DNA from: Symbiodinium natans
Lineage: Eukaryota > Sar > Dinophyceae > Suessiales > Symbiodiniaceae
Assembly (NCBI GenBank): GCA_905221605.1
Contig: CAJNDS010002713.1
Location: forward strand, 62,001-126,000
DNA length: 64,000 bases
Direction of reading: 5' to 3'
Of this stretch, positions 20,974 through 31,100 are shown piece by piece. A program made the position numbers and the translations under genes. The notes under the pieces are model-generated. The model saw only the letters and a list, made by a program, of their open reading frames with translations, was not told the origin of the DNA and searched no databases. Positions within the stretch are counted from its first letter, which is position 1, and every line of letters starts with the position of its first letter.

Positions 20974-21184
20974 GTCTTTTTGGGAGTCCGAGGGGCGGGA
21001 GCCCACGGCTCCGAGCTGAAAGGAGAACTTGACCCAACTTTTGAGTCGAGCTCGGATATTTCTTCTTCAGCTCTTCACGCAAAAGTGGCGGGTGTTGAGG
21101 GCTTGGGGTTCATGGGAACGTGGAACCCCCAAGTCTGAGTCTACTTAAGAAACCTACTTACAGGGCTCACGAGGGGCTTTTTTC

Positions 21185-21290
21185 AGTATGGTAATCATAG
21201 CAGTTTTAGCATTTTTAACAGTATTAGCAGTAGTACTATTGATATTATTATTAATATCATTAGCAATCTATTTTAATTATTGTTGTCCTA
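21185..21290. repeat. AT-rich triplet-like tract
   Basis: An imperfect ATTAGCAGT/TATTAT-type stretch. The hydrophobic frame across it (VIIAVLAFLTVLAVVLLILL) is most likely a by-product of repeated NTN codons, not a membrane segment. Confidence 0.5.
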
Positions 21291-22309
21291 AGTCGGGGTA
21301 CCCTGAACCTCCGAGTGCCCTTCATTCTTGTGGCCCTCTCGAGGGCAGAGCCAAGGAAGGCATCGCGAAGTTGCCCAAGAGGCTTGCTTGCTACCTGCTT
21401 TCCTGCAGGAAGGCCCGACCACATGGCTGCAACGTGCTCGGGGGATGAGCTCTTTGAGAAAAGCCGCATCAAGCTTCTGCCGCCATTTTGGCTAGCAGCG
21501 AACATTGTGGCCACTTGTACATACCCTGCTGTCAGCTACACGCGCCATGCCAAAGCCGGACCGAAATCAGTCGGACTTTGTCAAGCTGGGTGTTGGGGAG
21601 ACGAGCATGCTCCTCGAAAGACAAGAACTAGTTTGCCAGCACTTGCTAGTGTAATCTGGTCCGTGTACGTAGTATACTGCCATTCTAGCTTAGTGCACTG
21701 TCGCGTAGTGTCGGTGGTGGCGAAGACTGGCGCAGATGCCAGGGTGACGCAATGCTACCATTGACCAATTGACCAACCGACGTCCTTGAATTCGAGTGCT
21801 ACAGAGCTCTACCTCAAATAGAGTAGAATCCCCTTCTACGGGACCCCCCAAAAAGGGTAACCCCCTACTTTCGCAAACCCCACATGACAAGCTGCAACCA
21901 TCCTGGTCCCCATGTTTGTCAGAGCTTGAGAAGCGCGGAAACTTTTAGGATTTCGGGGGGTTTGGCCCCAACTTCTGCAATAGCTCTTGCCCCCAAAGCG
22001 CTCAACTTAAGAGTGTGCAGCCCATATGCCTGGCTGGCCCTACCACACTTCAGCATTGAAGCCTGTGCTGTACTTCATGCTTTGTTCTACTGTATACTGT
22101 TTTCCTTCATCATGTCGACTAGAGCGGTCCGTTGTGGTTGGCAGTGTATTGCGCCGGCATACCGTACTGGGTCTACGTATAGCCCTAAACCCTAAACCGC
22201 CGAACCCGAAACCCCTGCCCCAATACCCAAAAACCCCTAAACCAGGATTATGAGCAGGTTCCTTTGGCTTGCCCCAATACCCTAAAACCCCTGAACTGCG
22301 ATTATGCCG

Positions 22310-22460
22310 AAACCCTAAACCCTAAACCCTAAACCCTAAACCCTAAACCCTAAACCCTAAACCCTAAACCCTAAACCCTAAAGCCTAAAGCCTAAACCCT
22401 AAACCCTAAACCCTAAACCCTAAACCCTAAACCCTAAACCCTAAACCCTAAACCCTAAAC
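22310..22460 (+). repeat. CCCTAAA array
   Basis: About 20 near-perfect CCCTAAA units ending 9 bp before a possible 3' splice site (GAGCAG|GTTCC). Confidence 0.92.
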
Positions 22461-22468
22461 CTGAGCAG

Positions 22469-22577
22469 GTTCCTTTGGGTTCCGAGCTTTGTGACTTTCT
22501 TGTCCCTTCCCGGCATCATCGGCGGCTGCCTGGCCATGAAGTGGAGCCCTTCTGTTCAGGCCATGGGTGGGCTCAGG
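22469..22577 (+). CDS. Candidate exon between opposed telomere-like arrays
   Basis: The island begins AGCAG|GTTCC right after a CCCTAAA array and ends CTCAG|GGTTTAGGG at a TTTAGGG array. Two frames are open; the hydrophobic one (FVTFLSLPGIIGGCLAMKW) would suit an N-terminal membrane exon of the MAPEG gene downstream, but the phase does not join the exon at 24,413 directly. A shorter piece of the same start (GAGCAGGTTCCTTTGG) also occurs at 22,252-22,268, so this end was locally duplicated. Confidence 0.4.
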
Positions 22578-22845
22578 GTTTAGGGTTTAGGGTTTTAGGG
22601 TTTTAGGGTTTTAGGGTTTTAGGGTTGTAGGGTTTTAGGGTTTTAGGGTTTTAGGGTTTTAGGGTTTTAGGGGTTTAGGGTTTTAGGGTTTTAGGGTTTT
22701 AGGGTTTAGGGTTCAGGAGTTAGGGTTTTGGGGTTTAGGCTTTGGGGTTTAGGGCTTTAGGTTTCTGGATTTTTTAGGGTTCAGGAGTTAGGGTTTTGGG
22801 GTTTAGGATTTAGGGTTTGGGTTCAGGGTTCAGGGCTCAGGGTTT
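22575..22845 (+). repeat. TTTTAGGG (8-bp variant) array
   Basis: Starts with two TTTAGGG units, then about 15 units of the 8-mer TTTTAGGG, then degenerate copies. The added T is shared by consecutive units, so the variant spread by local copying. Confidence 0.92.
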
Positions 22846-23224
22846 TGGTGTTGGAAGCACGTATTAGTAGCAGTACGGCCGCAATCGAGACGTTTGCCCG
22901 CGCCCATCTTGGCAAGGTGTAGAGAGCGTGCGTAGGGCCGTCGTTTGCTGCGATCAGCGTTGCCGGATGTATCCGTTTTGGATTGGTTTATTGTTTTGAT
23001 AGCGACAACCCTCGGCGGAGGGCGGAAAGTCTTGCATAAGCTGGACATGACTGGCTTCGGGATGTGCTGGCAACTGCTCAACCCGAAAAAGGAGAACTTT
23101 CTCCTGCTGCTGCTACTACTACTACTGCTACCGCGACGACGACACTACCACCACCATCACTATTCCTGCTTCTACTATGATTACCTCTAGTATTGCTTCC
23201 AGTTCTTTGTATAAATGCCATAGT

Positions 23225-23240
23225 AGTAGAGAGAGAGTGT

Positions 23241-23310
<70 letters not shown>

Positions 23311-23318
23311 AAAAAGAG

Positions 23319-23357
<39 letters not shown>

Positions 23358-23388
23358 AAAAGAGAGACAGAGACAGAGGAGAGAGAGA

Positions 23389-23424
<36 letters not shown>

Positions 23425-23770
23425 AGAGAGAGAGGAGAGAGAGGAGAGAGAGAAGAGAGAGAAGAGAGAGAAGAGAGAGAGAGAGAGAGCGAAGAGCGAT
23501 CGACTGACTCGCTAGCGCATGCCCCTTGGGGCGGCTCCTTCGGGGGCCTGATGTGGTGGAAGGAAGGAAGGAAGCGAAGAGGGAGAGAGAGGGAGAGAGA
23601 GAGAGAGAGAGAGAAAAGAGAGAAAAGAGAGAAAAGAGAGAAAAGAGAGAAAGAGAGAGAGAGAGAGAGAGACCGAGAGACAGAAACAGAAGACAGAAAG
23701 AGACAGAGAGTGACAGAGCGCAATAGATACTGTTAGCAAAGCAAAGCGAGAAAGACAGAGAGACAGAGGA
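23225..23770. repeat. GA microsatellite, about 540 bp
   Basis: (GA)n with interspersed AAAAGAGAG units, interrupted by about 90 bp of unique DNA near 23,495-23,580. The long Arg/Glu and Ser/Leu frames on the two strands are artefacts. Confidence 0.95.
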
Positions 23771-24073
23771 GAGAACGAGAGTATACGCAAGCAAGCGAGA
23801 GCGATGTGTAAACATCTATAACCGGAATCAAAATAACAAGACATTCTTGCAGTCAGTTGGTCTGATCACAGTACTTGTCGTGGCAATCGTAATCAGGCTA
23901 CATACAAGCCTTAAGCCTGAACTATCCTAAACCCTAAACCCTAAACCCTAAGCCCTAAACCCTAAACCCTAAACCCTAAGCTTATCTCGTTGCAGGCACG
24001 GGTGAGCACGCTCGCCACTCTGAGTGCTGGACCTCTCTATCTCTCGGTGTCCTTCATGACACTTGTCCACAGA

Positions 24074-24153
24074 ACTTAAGGACTGTTAGTATCAGGGGGA
24101 ACATCCCAACCTCTTGGGTTGGGATGTTCCCCCTGATACAAACAGTCCTTAAC
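24074..24153. repeat. Perfect-hairpin MITE family 2, copy A
   Basis: TTAAGGACTGTTAGTATCAG followed by GGGGAACATCCCAACC, then a 6-bp loop, then the near-exact reverse complement ending CAGTCCTTAA. A half copy (GGACTGTTAGTATCAGGGGG) follows at 24,187-24,230. Related copies are at 39,623-39,720, 51,338-51,487 and 63,379-63,482. Confidence 0.9.
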
Positions 24154-24412
24154 ACGGACAGCTTTGGGGGGTTACTCGTAATCCCATTAGGGACTGTTAG
24201 TATCAGGGGGAACATCCTCACCCCCTAGGTTTTCTTTCTGACAGCCAGCTTTCATGCATGATGTGGAGGTTGGTCTCCGGGGAGCACGTTCTGGCAGAAG
24301 AAGACATTCACGCCCATGCAATCTGATCCCTAAGCCCAAAAACGCCCCAAAAACGCCCCTAAAAACGCCCTAGACACGAAGACCTCAAGCCCTTCCTCAC
24401 CTTTGCTCTCAG

Positions 24413-27231
24413 GAAGTTTATGCTCCTCATGATGCAAGCCAGCCTCAACTCGGCCCGGCGCGAGAGTGGCATCAATGTTCCTGACCAGCACGTCTACAAA
24501 GTCGTCGGCGGCGCTGCTGACGGTGCGATGGTTCCCCAGCTCTGCTTGAGAAGGCGTAAGGTCTAGGCTTGATGTGGCTCGAGGTGAGGCTTTCGCTGCG
24601 AGGGTGGGTTCGAGGGTTTTGCAAGGGGGGTTTGGGGGGGTTGGTCGTTAGGGTTTAGTCGGTTTAGTGTTCATCAACATCTGTGGCTTTCCTGTGTAGA
24701 CGTGTCAAGGCACAAAGCAGCGTATTCCAGCCTGCAGTCTTCATAACAAAAAGTTGCCCAAACCCGAAACCCCACCCCCTAAACCCTCAACCCTACCCAG
24801 GTTCTTATGGACGACTCCGGGCCCTTCGGCCAATTCAACCGCGCCCAGCGCGGACTTCAGAACCACTATGAGCAGGTGCGGTGACACAAGAAGCCGCCAC
24901 CTTAGGGTTTAGGCTGTGCCTTCTTGCCTTCAGAATGTGAGCCCGCCATGTTCGAACCTCAGCGTGAAGCAGAGGTCCTCGGAGTGCAGTTGCAGGAAGT
25001 TGGGGTCGGCGGCACCATTGTCTGTACGGCATGCATAGATGTTTTTTTTGTATTTTGCATTTTGCAGCACTCGTAGAGTACATGTTTTCTGGTGAGTTGT
25101 GTCATGTGTACAGTGCGCAGGATACAGTCTAGGGTGTTGTGTAAGCTTCAGCTCCAATGCCTCGTCAGTGGAACCCTAAACTCTAGACCCTATAACCCTA
25201 TAACCCTAGAACCCTAAACCTTCAACCCCAAACCCTAGACCAGAAACCTCTAACAAAAACCCCTGCACCCTAGACCCTAAATCCTAAACCCTACACCCTG
25301 AACCGTAAACCCTACTAGTACGCCCTAAACCCGAAACCCTAAACCCTAAACCCTAAACCCTACACCCTAAGAGGTCTTCCCCCTGGTCCTGGAGTTCCTC
25401 ATGTCTGGCTTCGTCTTTCCCTACACCACGGCCGGCTGCGCCTCCGCCTGGGCGGCTCTGCGCTGCTTCTTTGGCCCCTACTTGGGGGGGGGTTTAGGGT
25501 TTAGGGTTTAGGGTTTCGGGTTTGGTTTTAGGGCCCTTGGGGTTTTCGGGATTCTTAGGGTCTTGGGGGCCTTGAGGGGGGTTTGGGGGGGGTTTTAGGG
25601 CTCTTGGGGGTTTTGAGGGCTTGAAGGGTGTTTTTTAGGGCTCTGCGGGTTTCACGGGCTTTGGGGGCTTGGGGGGTGCTTGAGGGGTTCTAGGGTTTTC
25701 TAGGGCTTCTGGGGCTTGCAAGGCTGTCTTACCGAGGCAGAACCTTGTTGTCTTTGAGGGACGCAAACCGATGCATAACACGGCCGTGAGCCAAAAAGCT
25801 ACGGAAGGCTTATGTAGACCCTGGTTGGTCAATATTGGTCCCCCTAGACCTAGCCTTAAACCCTAAACCCGGCAATCCCTATGCCCCAAACCTTAGAACC
25901 CTACACAAATCACAAGCTTCTGCTTCAGACCCAAGTCTCTCTCAGTCGTTGAATCCGAAGTTTGAAGATGGTGTAGGCCTGATGCGCCTTGGAATACAAG
26001 CTATCAGTCTTTCAAACCGTCACAACGCGACTGCTTAGATAGCAGGGTTTAGGGTTTAGGGTTTCGGGGTTTAGGGTCAGGGTGTTTCCAGAGCATTGTG
26101 CAATCTAGTCAGCATCTAGTAAGTTTCCTCACAATCAGGCTCGTTTTCGGCAGGCCCTGGTTATTGGACAGCTTTATTGCTTAGGAGGTCAGTAAGGGAT
26201 ACTCATATTGAGTGGAGGGTCAATAAGGGGCACTAAAAACGAGGACTGCCCATCTTTTTGCACCACCTGCATGGTGCAATTGGCATGGATGCAGATGATA
26301 GCCCCTAAACCCTAAACCCTAAGCACCCTAAACCCTAAACCCTAAACCCCTAGGCTATGGAAGCCTTTCCTACGCCAGCGAGCGAATGGCGAGGCTGAAG
26401 GCGCCGCAGTTTTAAAACGATGCTGCAATGTGAGGCACAAGTCTGTTTGGCTTGGCTTTTAGGGTTTAGGGTTTAGGGTTTAGGGTTTAGGGTTTAGGGT
26501 TTAGGGTTTATTCAAGTTGAGGTCCGTTTTTTTGTCAGGCTAAGTAGTGGCCGTTCTAGAGCTATTGACCTGCTTGGTTAGTAAAGTGACTCCGAACCAT
26601 GAGAAACTGCCCGCCCATGCAATTGTCAGGCTTGGGAAGTAGGATAGCAGCACGCGTAGCCAGAGGTTTGGCTTCGTAAAAGTCTTGAGCAATGCAAGAA
26701 GGCCCTAAACCCAAAAAGACAAAAGAGCCTACACCCCTCAACCCCAAACCCCAAAATCCAGAAGCCCCCTCAACCCAAAAGGAAAAAAGAAGCCTACACC
26801 CCTACACCCCTACACCCCTACACCCCTACACCCCTACGCCCCTACGCCCCTACACCCCTACACCCCTACACCCCTACACCCCTACACCCCTACACCCCTA
26901 CACCCCTACACCCCTACACCCCTACACCCCTACACCCCTACACCCCTAAACCCCAAACACCCATAAGCCCCCAAGCCCCAAGCCCCAAGCCCTAAGCCCT
27001 AAGCCCTAAGCCCTAAGCCCTAAGCCCTAAGCCCTAAGCCCTAAGCCCTAAGCCCTAAGCCCTAAGCCCTAAGCCCTAAGCCCTAAGCCCTAAGCCCTAA
27101 ACCCTAAGCCCTAAACCCTAAACCCTAAACCCAAAAAGGGCAACCTGCCGGCGGGCTTCATGTCTGGTGCTCTCTCGGGCCTTGTCCTCGTCACGGGGGT
27201 CTACGCCACGAACTGGAAGAGCAGGGTTTAG
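24413..27231 (+). CDS. MAPEG-family protein (microsomal glutathione S-transferase 3-like), five 3' exons
   Basis: Exons 24,413-24,560; 24,801-24,875; 25,374-25,491; 26,354-26,400; 27,139-27,231 join in phase throughout. The product carries the MAPEG pattern in order: ASLNSARRESGINVPDQHVY (the N-x-AR-x-x-x-G-I/V motif), FNRAQRGLQNHYEQ (the FN-x-x-QR-x-x-QN signature of MGST3/FLAP types), a hydrophobic helix with PYTTAGCASAWAALR, GYGSLSYASERMARLK (equivalent to GYxxGxPxxR), and a last hydrophobic helix LPAGFMSGALSGLVLVTGVY. Known members are four-helix membrane proteins of the ER that act as glutathione transferases or peroxidases. The first exon(s) with the start are not found; 22,469-22,577 is a candidate. 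Exon 4 ends at a GC splice site. Introns begin or end in TTTAGGG/CCCTAAA arrays, and the stop TAG at 27,229 lies inside the first TTTAGGG unit after the coding DNA. Confidence 0.85.
25170..25371 (+). repeat. Degenerate CCCTAAA array at the end of MAPEG intron 2
   Basis: Many variants (CCCTATAA, CCCTAGA, CCCTACA) become more regular toward the 3' splice site CCCTAAGAG|GTC at 25,373. Confidence 0.9.
25492..25720 (+). repeat. TTTAGGG array at the start of MAPEG intron 3
   Basis: The intron's first bases are GTTTAGGGTTTAGGG. The array decays downstream into GGGGTTTT/GGGCTTTGGGG repeats. The 5' splice site is fixed by phase, because the exon must end after one base of a Gly codon completed by GC at 26,354. 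Confidence 0.88.
26459..26512 (+). repeat. TTTAGGG array inside MAPEG intron 4
   Basis: Seven perfect TTTAGGG units about 60 bp after the GC 5' splice site at 26,401. Confidence 0.9.
26795..26950 (+). repeat. ACCCCTAC 8-bp tandem array
   Basis: About 19 units of ACCCCTAC with a single block of ACGCCCCT. It lies in MAPEG intron 4 just before the CCCTAAG array. The frame through it (HPYTPTPL repeated) is not a gene. Confidence 0.95.
26970..27136 (+). repeat. CCCTAAG variant telomere-like array
   Basis: About 18 units of CCCTAAG, then CCCTAAA, running to within two bases of the 3' splice site AAAAAG|GGC at 27,138. The G variant is nearly fixed across the array. Confidence 0.95.
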
Positions 27232-27333
27232 GGTTTAGGGTTTAGGGTTACCCGAACTCCAGATATCCGCAGCTACGTCCAGCGCGCTGGAGTTTCCCCC
27301 TCAGCCGGCTGAACCTCCCGGGCCTCCCGTGAC

Positions 27334-28836
27334 ATGGCATCGCTTGCAGAACAGAAATGGCGTGCTTCGAAGACCGGCTTCGGGTCTGCTTGGAGGTTTT
27401 AGGGTTTAGGGTTTAGGGTTAAGTGTTTAGGGTTTAGGGTTTAGGGTTCATGGGCACCTCATGACGCTCAACTTTGTAAGGCTACTTTTTTCCTGCTTAG
27501 GGGACTTAGGGGGCTTACTGAAGCGCCGTTGCAACTGGGCTTCGAAGCACCCTGAAGCCCCAAGTGGTAGGGTAGTGCTGGGTTCAATCTAACTCGTGCA
27601 GGGTTCAGGGTTTAGGGTTTAGGGTTTAGGGTTTAGGGTTTAGGGTTTAGGGTTTAGGGTTTAGGGTTTAGGGTTAAGTGTTTAGGGTTTACGGTTTAGG
27701 GCTCTTGTGCGCAGTCTTATCTTCATCTCGCCCAGGACCCAGGGTTTAGGGCTTAGTGAGCACCTTTGCAGGGGGTGACATCTGTCCCCTAAAATCCCTA
27801 AGCCTTAACACATGAAATCTTGCTCAGTGTTTAAAATTCAGGGCTTAGGGTCCAGGGCCCCGTAGGTGGTTTAGGGTTTTGGGTGGGTTTGGGGTTTAGG
27901 GTGTAGTGGGGGTTGCCAAGGATGCGTGGGGCAACTGAGTCAGACACGAGCCATATCCTTGGCTTTCGGCGCTAAGTTGTTGGGTTTAGGGTTTAGGGTT
28001 TAGGGTTTCGGGTTTAGGGTTGAGGGTTTAGGGTTTAGGGTTGCAAGAGCACTTGGCCCATATGAGCCTTACCTGGCGTGTATGTCTGCTCAAGATGGTG
28101 AGGAGACAGACTTCAGCACAGGACACGCACGCCACCCGCGACGAGCAGTTTGATGTGTATACTCGCATCCCTTAAACCCTTAAAACCTAAAACCTAAACC
28201 CTAAACCCTAAACCCCAAACCCCTAACCCTAAACCCTAAACCCTAAACCCCAAACCCTAAACCCCAAACCCGAAACCCGGAACCCGAAGCCGCCAAGCCA
28301 TGGATCGCCAGCAACGCCTCTTGGGCCAAGCCCTGGCTGGGTTGGTTGGGTACTGGCATCTTGCACAGGTGCCCAAGAAAAGGAGGTTTAGGGTTTAGGG
28401 TTTAGGGTTTAGGGTTTGGGGTTTAGGGTCTCGGGTTTAGGGGTTGGTTTTTGTTTCGTTTCGGGGTTTGGTTGGAGGTTCATGGGTACTTATCACCCCA
28501 ACTCCACGTCGACTTCTAGGCTACTTAGGGGACTTTGCGGGAGCTTCTAAGTACCGGAATAGTACCCTGAACCTCCAAGCAGACATCCTGAGGCACTACA
28601 GAGGTTCCCAGTTCTGCGCTCCCAAACTAGCCCTGAACCCTAAACCCTAAACCCCAAACCCCAAACCCTAAACCCTAAACCCTCAACCCTCAACCCTAAA
28701 CCCTCAACCCCAAAACCGCCTCGTCGCAGATGCGGATCGGGCACCTGGCATACCTGACCCACACCACGCGAGCTTGGTCCAAGGGCGATGAGGGCCTGAG
28801 CCCCATGGCCACGCGAATCGAAGAGGAGCTGCCTTG
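27334..28836 (+). CDS. Small multi-exon gene, unknown product
   Basis: Probable start ATG 27,334 (MASLAEQKWRASKTGFGS), ending at a GC site 27,387|GCTTGG, which is the edge of a family-1 element. Later exons: 28,583-28,617 (ILRHYRGSQFC, after an element ending CCAAGCAG|) and 28,730-28,836 (MRIGHLAYLTHTTRAWSKGD then EGLSPMATRIEEELPW). The last two join in phase if a GC 5' site at 28,618 is used. Islands at 28,281-28,390 and near 28,012-28,130 may hold more exons. The 3' continuation may be the membrane/PAS-like ORF at 28,992, but the phase I tried gives a stop, so I keep them apart. No family recognised. Confidence 0.45.
27388..27572 (+). mobile_element. MITE/introner family 1, copy split by a TTTAGGG array
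   Basis: GCTTGGAGGTT at 27,388 is followed by about 60 bp of TTTAGGG units, then TTCATGGGCACC resumes the terminal repeat. The opposite end reads CACCCTGAAGCCCCAAG. The array lies inside the element's terminal inverted repeat. Confidence 0.6.
28471..28582 (+). mobile_element. MITE/introner family 1
   Basis: Terminal inverted repeats: TTGGAGGTTCATGGGTACTT at the left, and AGTACCCTGAACCTCCAA at the right. The right end runs into GCAG|AC, a 3' splice site before a phase-consistent exon. Another copy at 56,043-56,166 ends in the same CCAAGCAG|. Confidence 0.75.
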
Positions 28837-28854
28837 GTCCTTTTTGTTGTTTTT

Positions 28855-28948
28855 TCTATATCCCCCTTAGGAATTATGTTTTGTGTATATAAAACCCAAG
28901 AGGATTTTAAAAATGTTATGTTTATTAAGGTTCTAAGGGGAGTATAGT
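28855..28948. mobile_element. Small AT-rich inverted-repeat element
   Basis: CTATATCCCCCTTAGGAA at the left faces TTCTAAGGGGAGTATAG at the right, with an AT-rich 60-bp middle. It lies between an exon and the membrane/PAS-like ORF, so it may be another introner family. Confidence 0.5.
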
Positions 28949-28991
28949 TTTGGGTGCGGAGATGTGGTGTATCATGAGGGTTTAGGGCTCA

Positions 28992-29969
28992 GTGGCGCTC
29001 AGAGTTCATATTAGGTTCAGAAGTGCAAACAACGCGCAGGAACTTTGCCGTGTGCGCTTTAGCATGATCATGACCTTCCTTCGGCTGTGTGTTCCGCCCG
29101 TGCTGGTCATGATCTTGCTGTCGGCATTGGAGTTCCTGCGCAGACCCAGCTTCTGTTCTGCAAGCTGGTTCTGTTGCCCGTCGCTGGTGCTTCTATTGTA
29201 CGGTGTCCTTGTCAAGAAGCAGCTACCTTGCACGCCTTGGCTTCTGCATCGCATGCGGCCTTTCTTCAGCATTGTTAACATAGTGGTCGGGATCGGCAGC
29301 GCGTGGGGCAACAAGGACGATTTTCCTGGCCGATTCGGCATCATACTCACAGGGCAGGTGCTGATGGGATTGGTTTTTCCAGCGGATGCAAAGACTCTGG
29401 TGAACTCCCTTCTCCACACGATTGTCTACATCTGGTCTGCAGCACAAATTTATGGCGAGAGCTCGCTGAACCAGTGGTGGTTTGTGTTTCTCGTCTATGT
29501 CCAAACCTTGGTGTGCGGTGTCTTTCCCTTTGTGCTGGAGTTTACCCTGCGGGACTGCGTGAAAACTTTCTTCGAGTCGCAGGACTCTGACTCCCTAATC
29601 TCCGGGTTTCGCCAGATGCTCAGAGGCATCTGCGACGGAGAGCTGCTGGTGGACAGCAACCTGCGGATCTGCGGCGGCGCGCCGTGCCTTCAGCGGCTGC
29701 TGGCAAGCCAAGAGGAGTTTGCCGGGCGCTGCTTTCGGGATCTCATCGACGGGGAAGAGGCGCAACAACAGTTCGATGGATTCCTCGTGCCTGCCGTGCC
29801 CGAGGACGCGACGGACCTTCGACCGAACAGAGGAGCACCACGCTGCCTGCGTGTGGCCCTGAAGGCTCCCTCGGGTCAGGTTGTCCCTGTCGACGTCTTC
29901 CACGTTGCGCTGCCATGCAGCCTCTACGCGGAGAGCACAAACTACCATCTGTGGCTTGGCATATTTTGA
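28992..29969 (+). CDS. Multi-pass membrane protein with PAS-like C-terminal domain
   Basis: 325 codons. The frame opens at a GTG after CTCAG, so the first residues are probably exon continuation, not a start; ATG codons follow at about residues 25 and 27. Residues about 25-195 hold five or so hydrophobic segments (VPPVLVMILLSALEFL, SLVLLLYGVLV, FFSIVNIVVGIGSAW, WWFVFLVYVQTLVCGVFPFV). Residues about 205-325 look like a PAS fold: GFRQMLRGICDGELLVDSNL (the start typical of PAS sensors), FAGRCFRDLIDGEE, then VALKAPSGQVVPVDVFHVAL. Membrane-plus-PAS proteins are a large family in dinoflagellates, as far as I recall; a sensory role is likely but the ligand is unknown. The C-terminus (NYHLWLGIF) ends soon after the PAS core, so the protein may be complete or slightly short. 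Confidence 0.7.
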   Translation: MALRVHIRFRSANNAQELCRVRFSMIMTFLRLCVPPVLVMILLSALEFLRRPSFCSASWFCCPSLVLLLYGVLVKKQLPCTPWLLHRMRPFFSIVNIVVGIGSAWGNKDDFPGRFGIILTGQVLMGLVFPADAKTLVNSLLHTIVYIWSAAQIYGESSLNQWWFVFLVYVQTLVCGVFPFVLEFTLRDCVKTFFESQDSDSLISGFRQMLRGICDGELLVDSNLRICGGAPCLQRLLASQEEFAGRCFRDLIDGEEAQQQFDGFLVPAVPEDATDLRPNRGAPRCLRVALKAPSGQVVPVDVFHVALPCSLYAESTNYHLWLGIF

Positions 29970-30109
29970 AGGATCCATGCTTGAATCGCAGTTCACGTTG
30001 AAGGGAGCAGCAATGCTGCTGTTTGTGCTTGCGCCTTATTCAACCTTCGTAAAGCAACGTGGGCATGCTTTCTGTTGGCATGCTGACGCAAGGATGCACG
30101 GCTGTGGTG

Positions 30110-30475
30110 CGTGGGATGCATAGGGTGCGGTAGCAGGGTGCGTAGGGTACCCTCAGGGCACCCTCTGCCCCATGGCAGCCTGCTCACTGCACCCTGCACT
30201 CTGCACGACTGCATCCCGCACGACTGCACCCTGCAACCCACTCACTGCACCCCAATTAGCGGAACCTTTCGAGTAACATTGCATCAAATGTAATGCTAGA
30301 TGATGCGCGCCAGTTGGGGTGCAGTGAGTGGGGTGCAGGGGCACCCCGCCACAGCCCGCACCACTGTACCACGCCGCCTGCACCACTGCACCGCACCCTG
30401 AATCTTTGTGCATGTCCATGCGACAGCTTTGATTCAGCGACAGACATTGCAATGTCCTTTTTGCTATGACTCTCA
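30110..30475. repeat. CTGCACCC-rich tract with inverted repeat
   Basis: Repeated TGCACCCTGCA/GGGTGC units. ACTCACTGCACCCCAATTA (30,240) faces AGTTGGGGTGCAGTGAGT (30,311), giving a hairpin with a loop of about 55 bp. Confidence 0.75.
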
Positions 30476-31035
30476 ATACTATAAAACTAGAGCTCTACAC
30501 ACACGAACCTGAAGTCTCCATTTCCGAGGCTGGCGCTGACCGAGGACAACCATGCCCGCCTCGTGCCGGAGGTCCAGCAGTTGGGCAGATTCCTCTCTTG
30601 GTGTATGCTGTTTGAGGTTCCGCATGCAAGAAGGCCGCACCTATACATACCCAAGCTAAAGTCTCAAAGCTTCCGAACCCCTGGGCCCACATTCCAAACC
30701 GTTGCAAGCCAACTTTGGGCCTTCAGAGGCGCCCCACAGCCTTTGGGAATCCCCGCGCCAACCCTAAACCCAAACCCTAAACCCCAAACCCCAAACCCTA
30801 AACCCTAAACCCTAAACCCGAAACCCTACACAGTAAACGCCCCCCTCGAAGAGGCCGATGTGACGTCTCAGGCCGAGCCTCGGTTGCCGTGGCCGTGCGT
30901 CGTGGCGCGCGCGTCTACGTGTCTACGCGTCTACATGCGTGCATGTGCACTATTTTTCTTCAAGCCATCGTGTGAAGTTGAATCCAGAAATCCCTGTCTT
31001 GACGATGTACGACTCTCTTTTTTGTTTTTTTGTTC

Positions 31036-31100
31036 GATCTCTCTCTCTCTCTCCCTCTCTTTCCCTCCTCCCTCCGTCCCTCTCCCTCTCCCTCTCCCAA
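31036..31100. repeat. CT microsatellite
   Basis: TCTCTC and CCCTCTCCCTC units. They could also act as the polypyrimidine tract before the CCCAAG|G at 31,098. Confidence 0.8.

Noticed and set aside
23187-23844. Ser/Leu- and Arg/Glu-rich ORFs
   Set aside because: Products of the GA microsatellite.
26692-26949. HPYTPTPL repeat protein
   Set aside because: Encoded only by the ACCCCTAC tandem array inside the last MAPEG intron.
22310-27136. CRISPR-like repeat arrays
   Set aside because: The units are 7-8 bp tandem repeats without spacers, in a eukaryotic setting.
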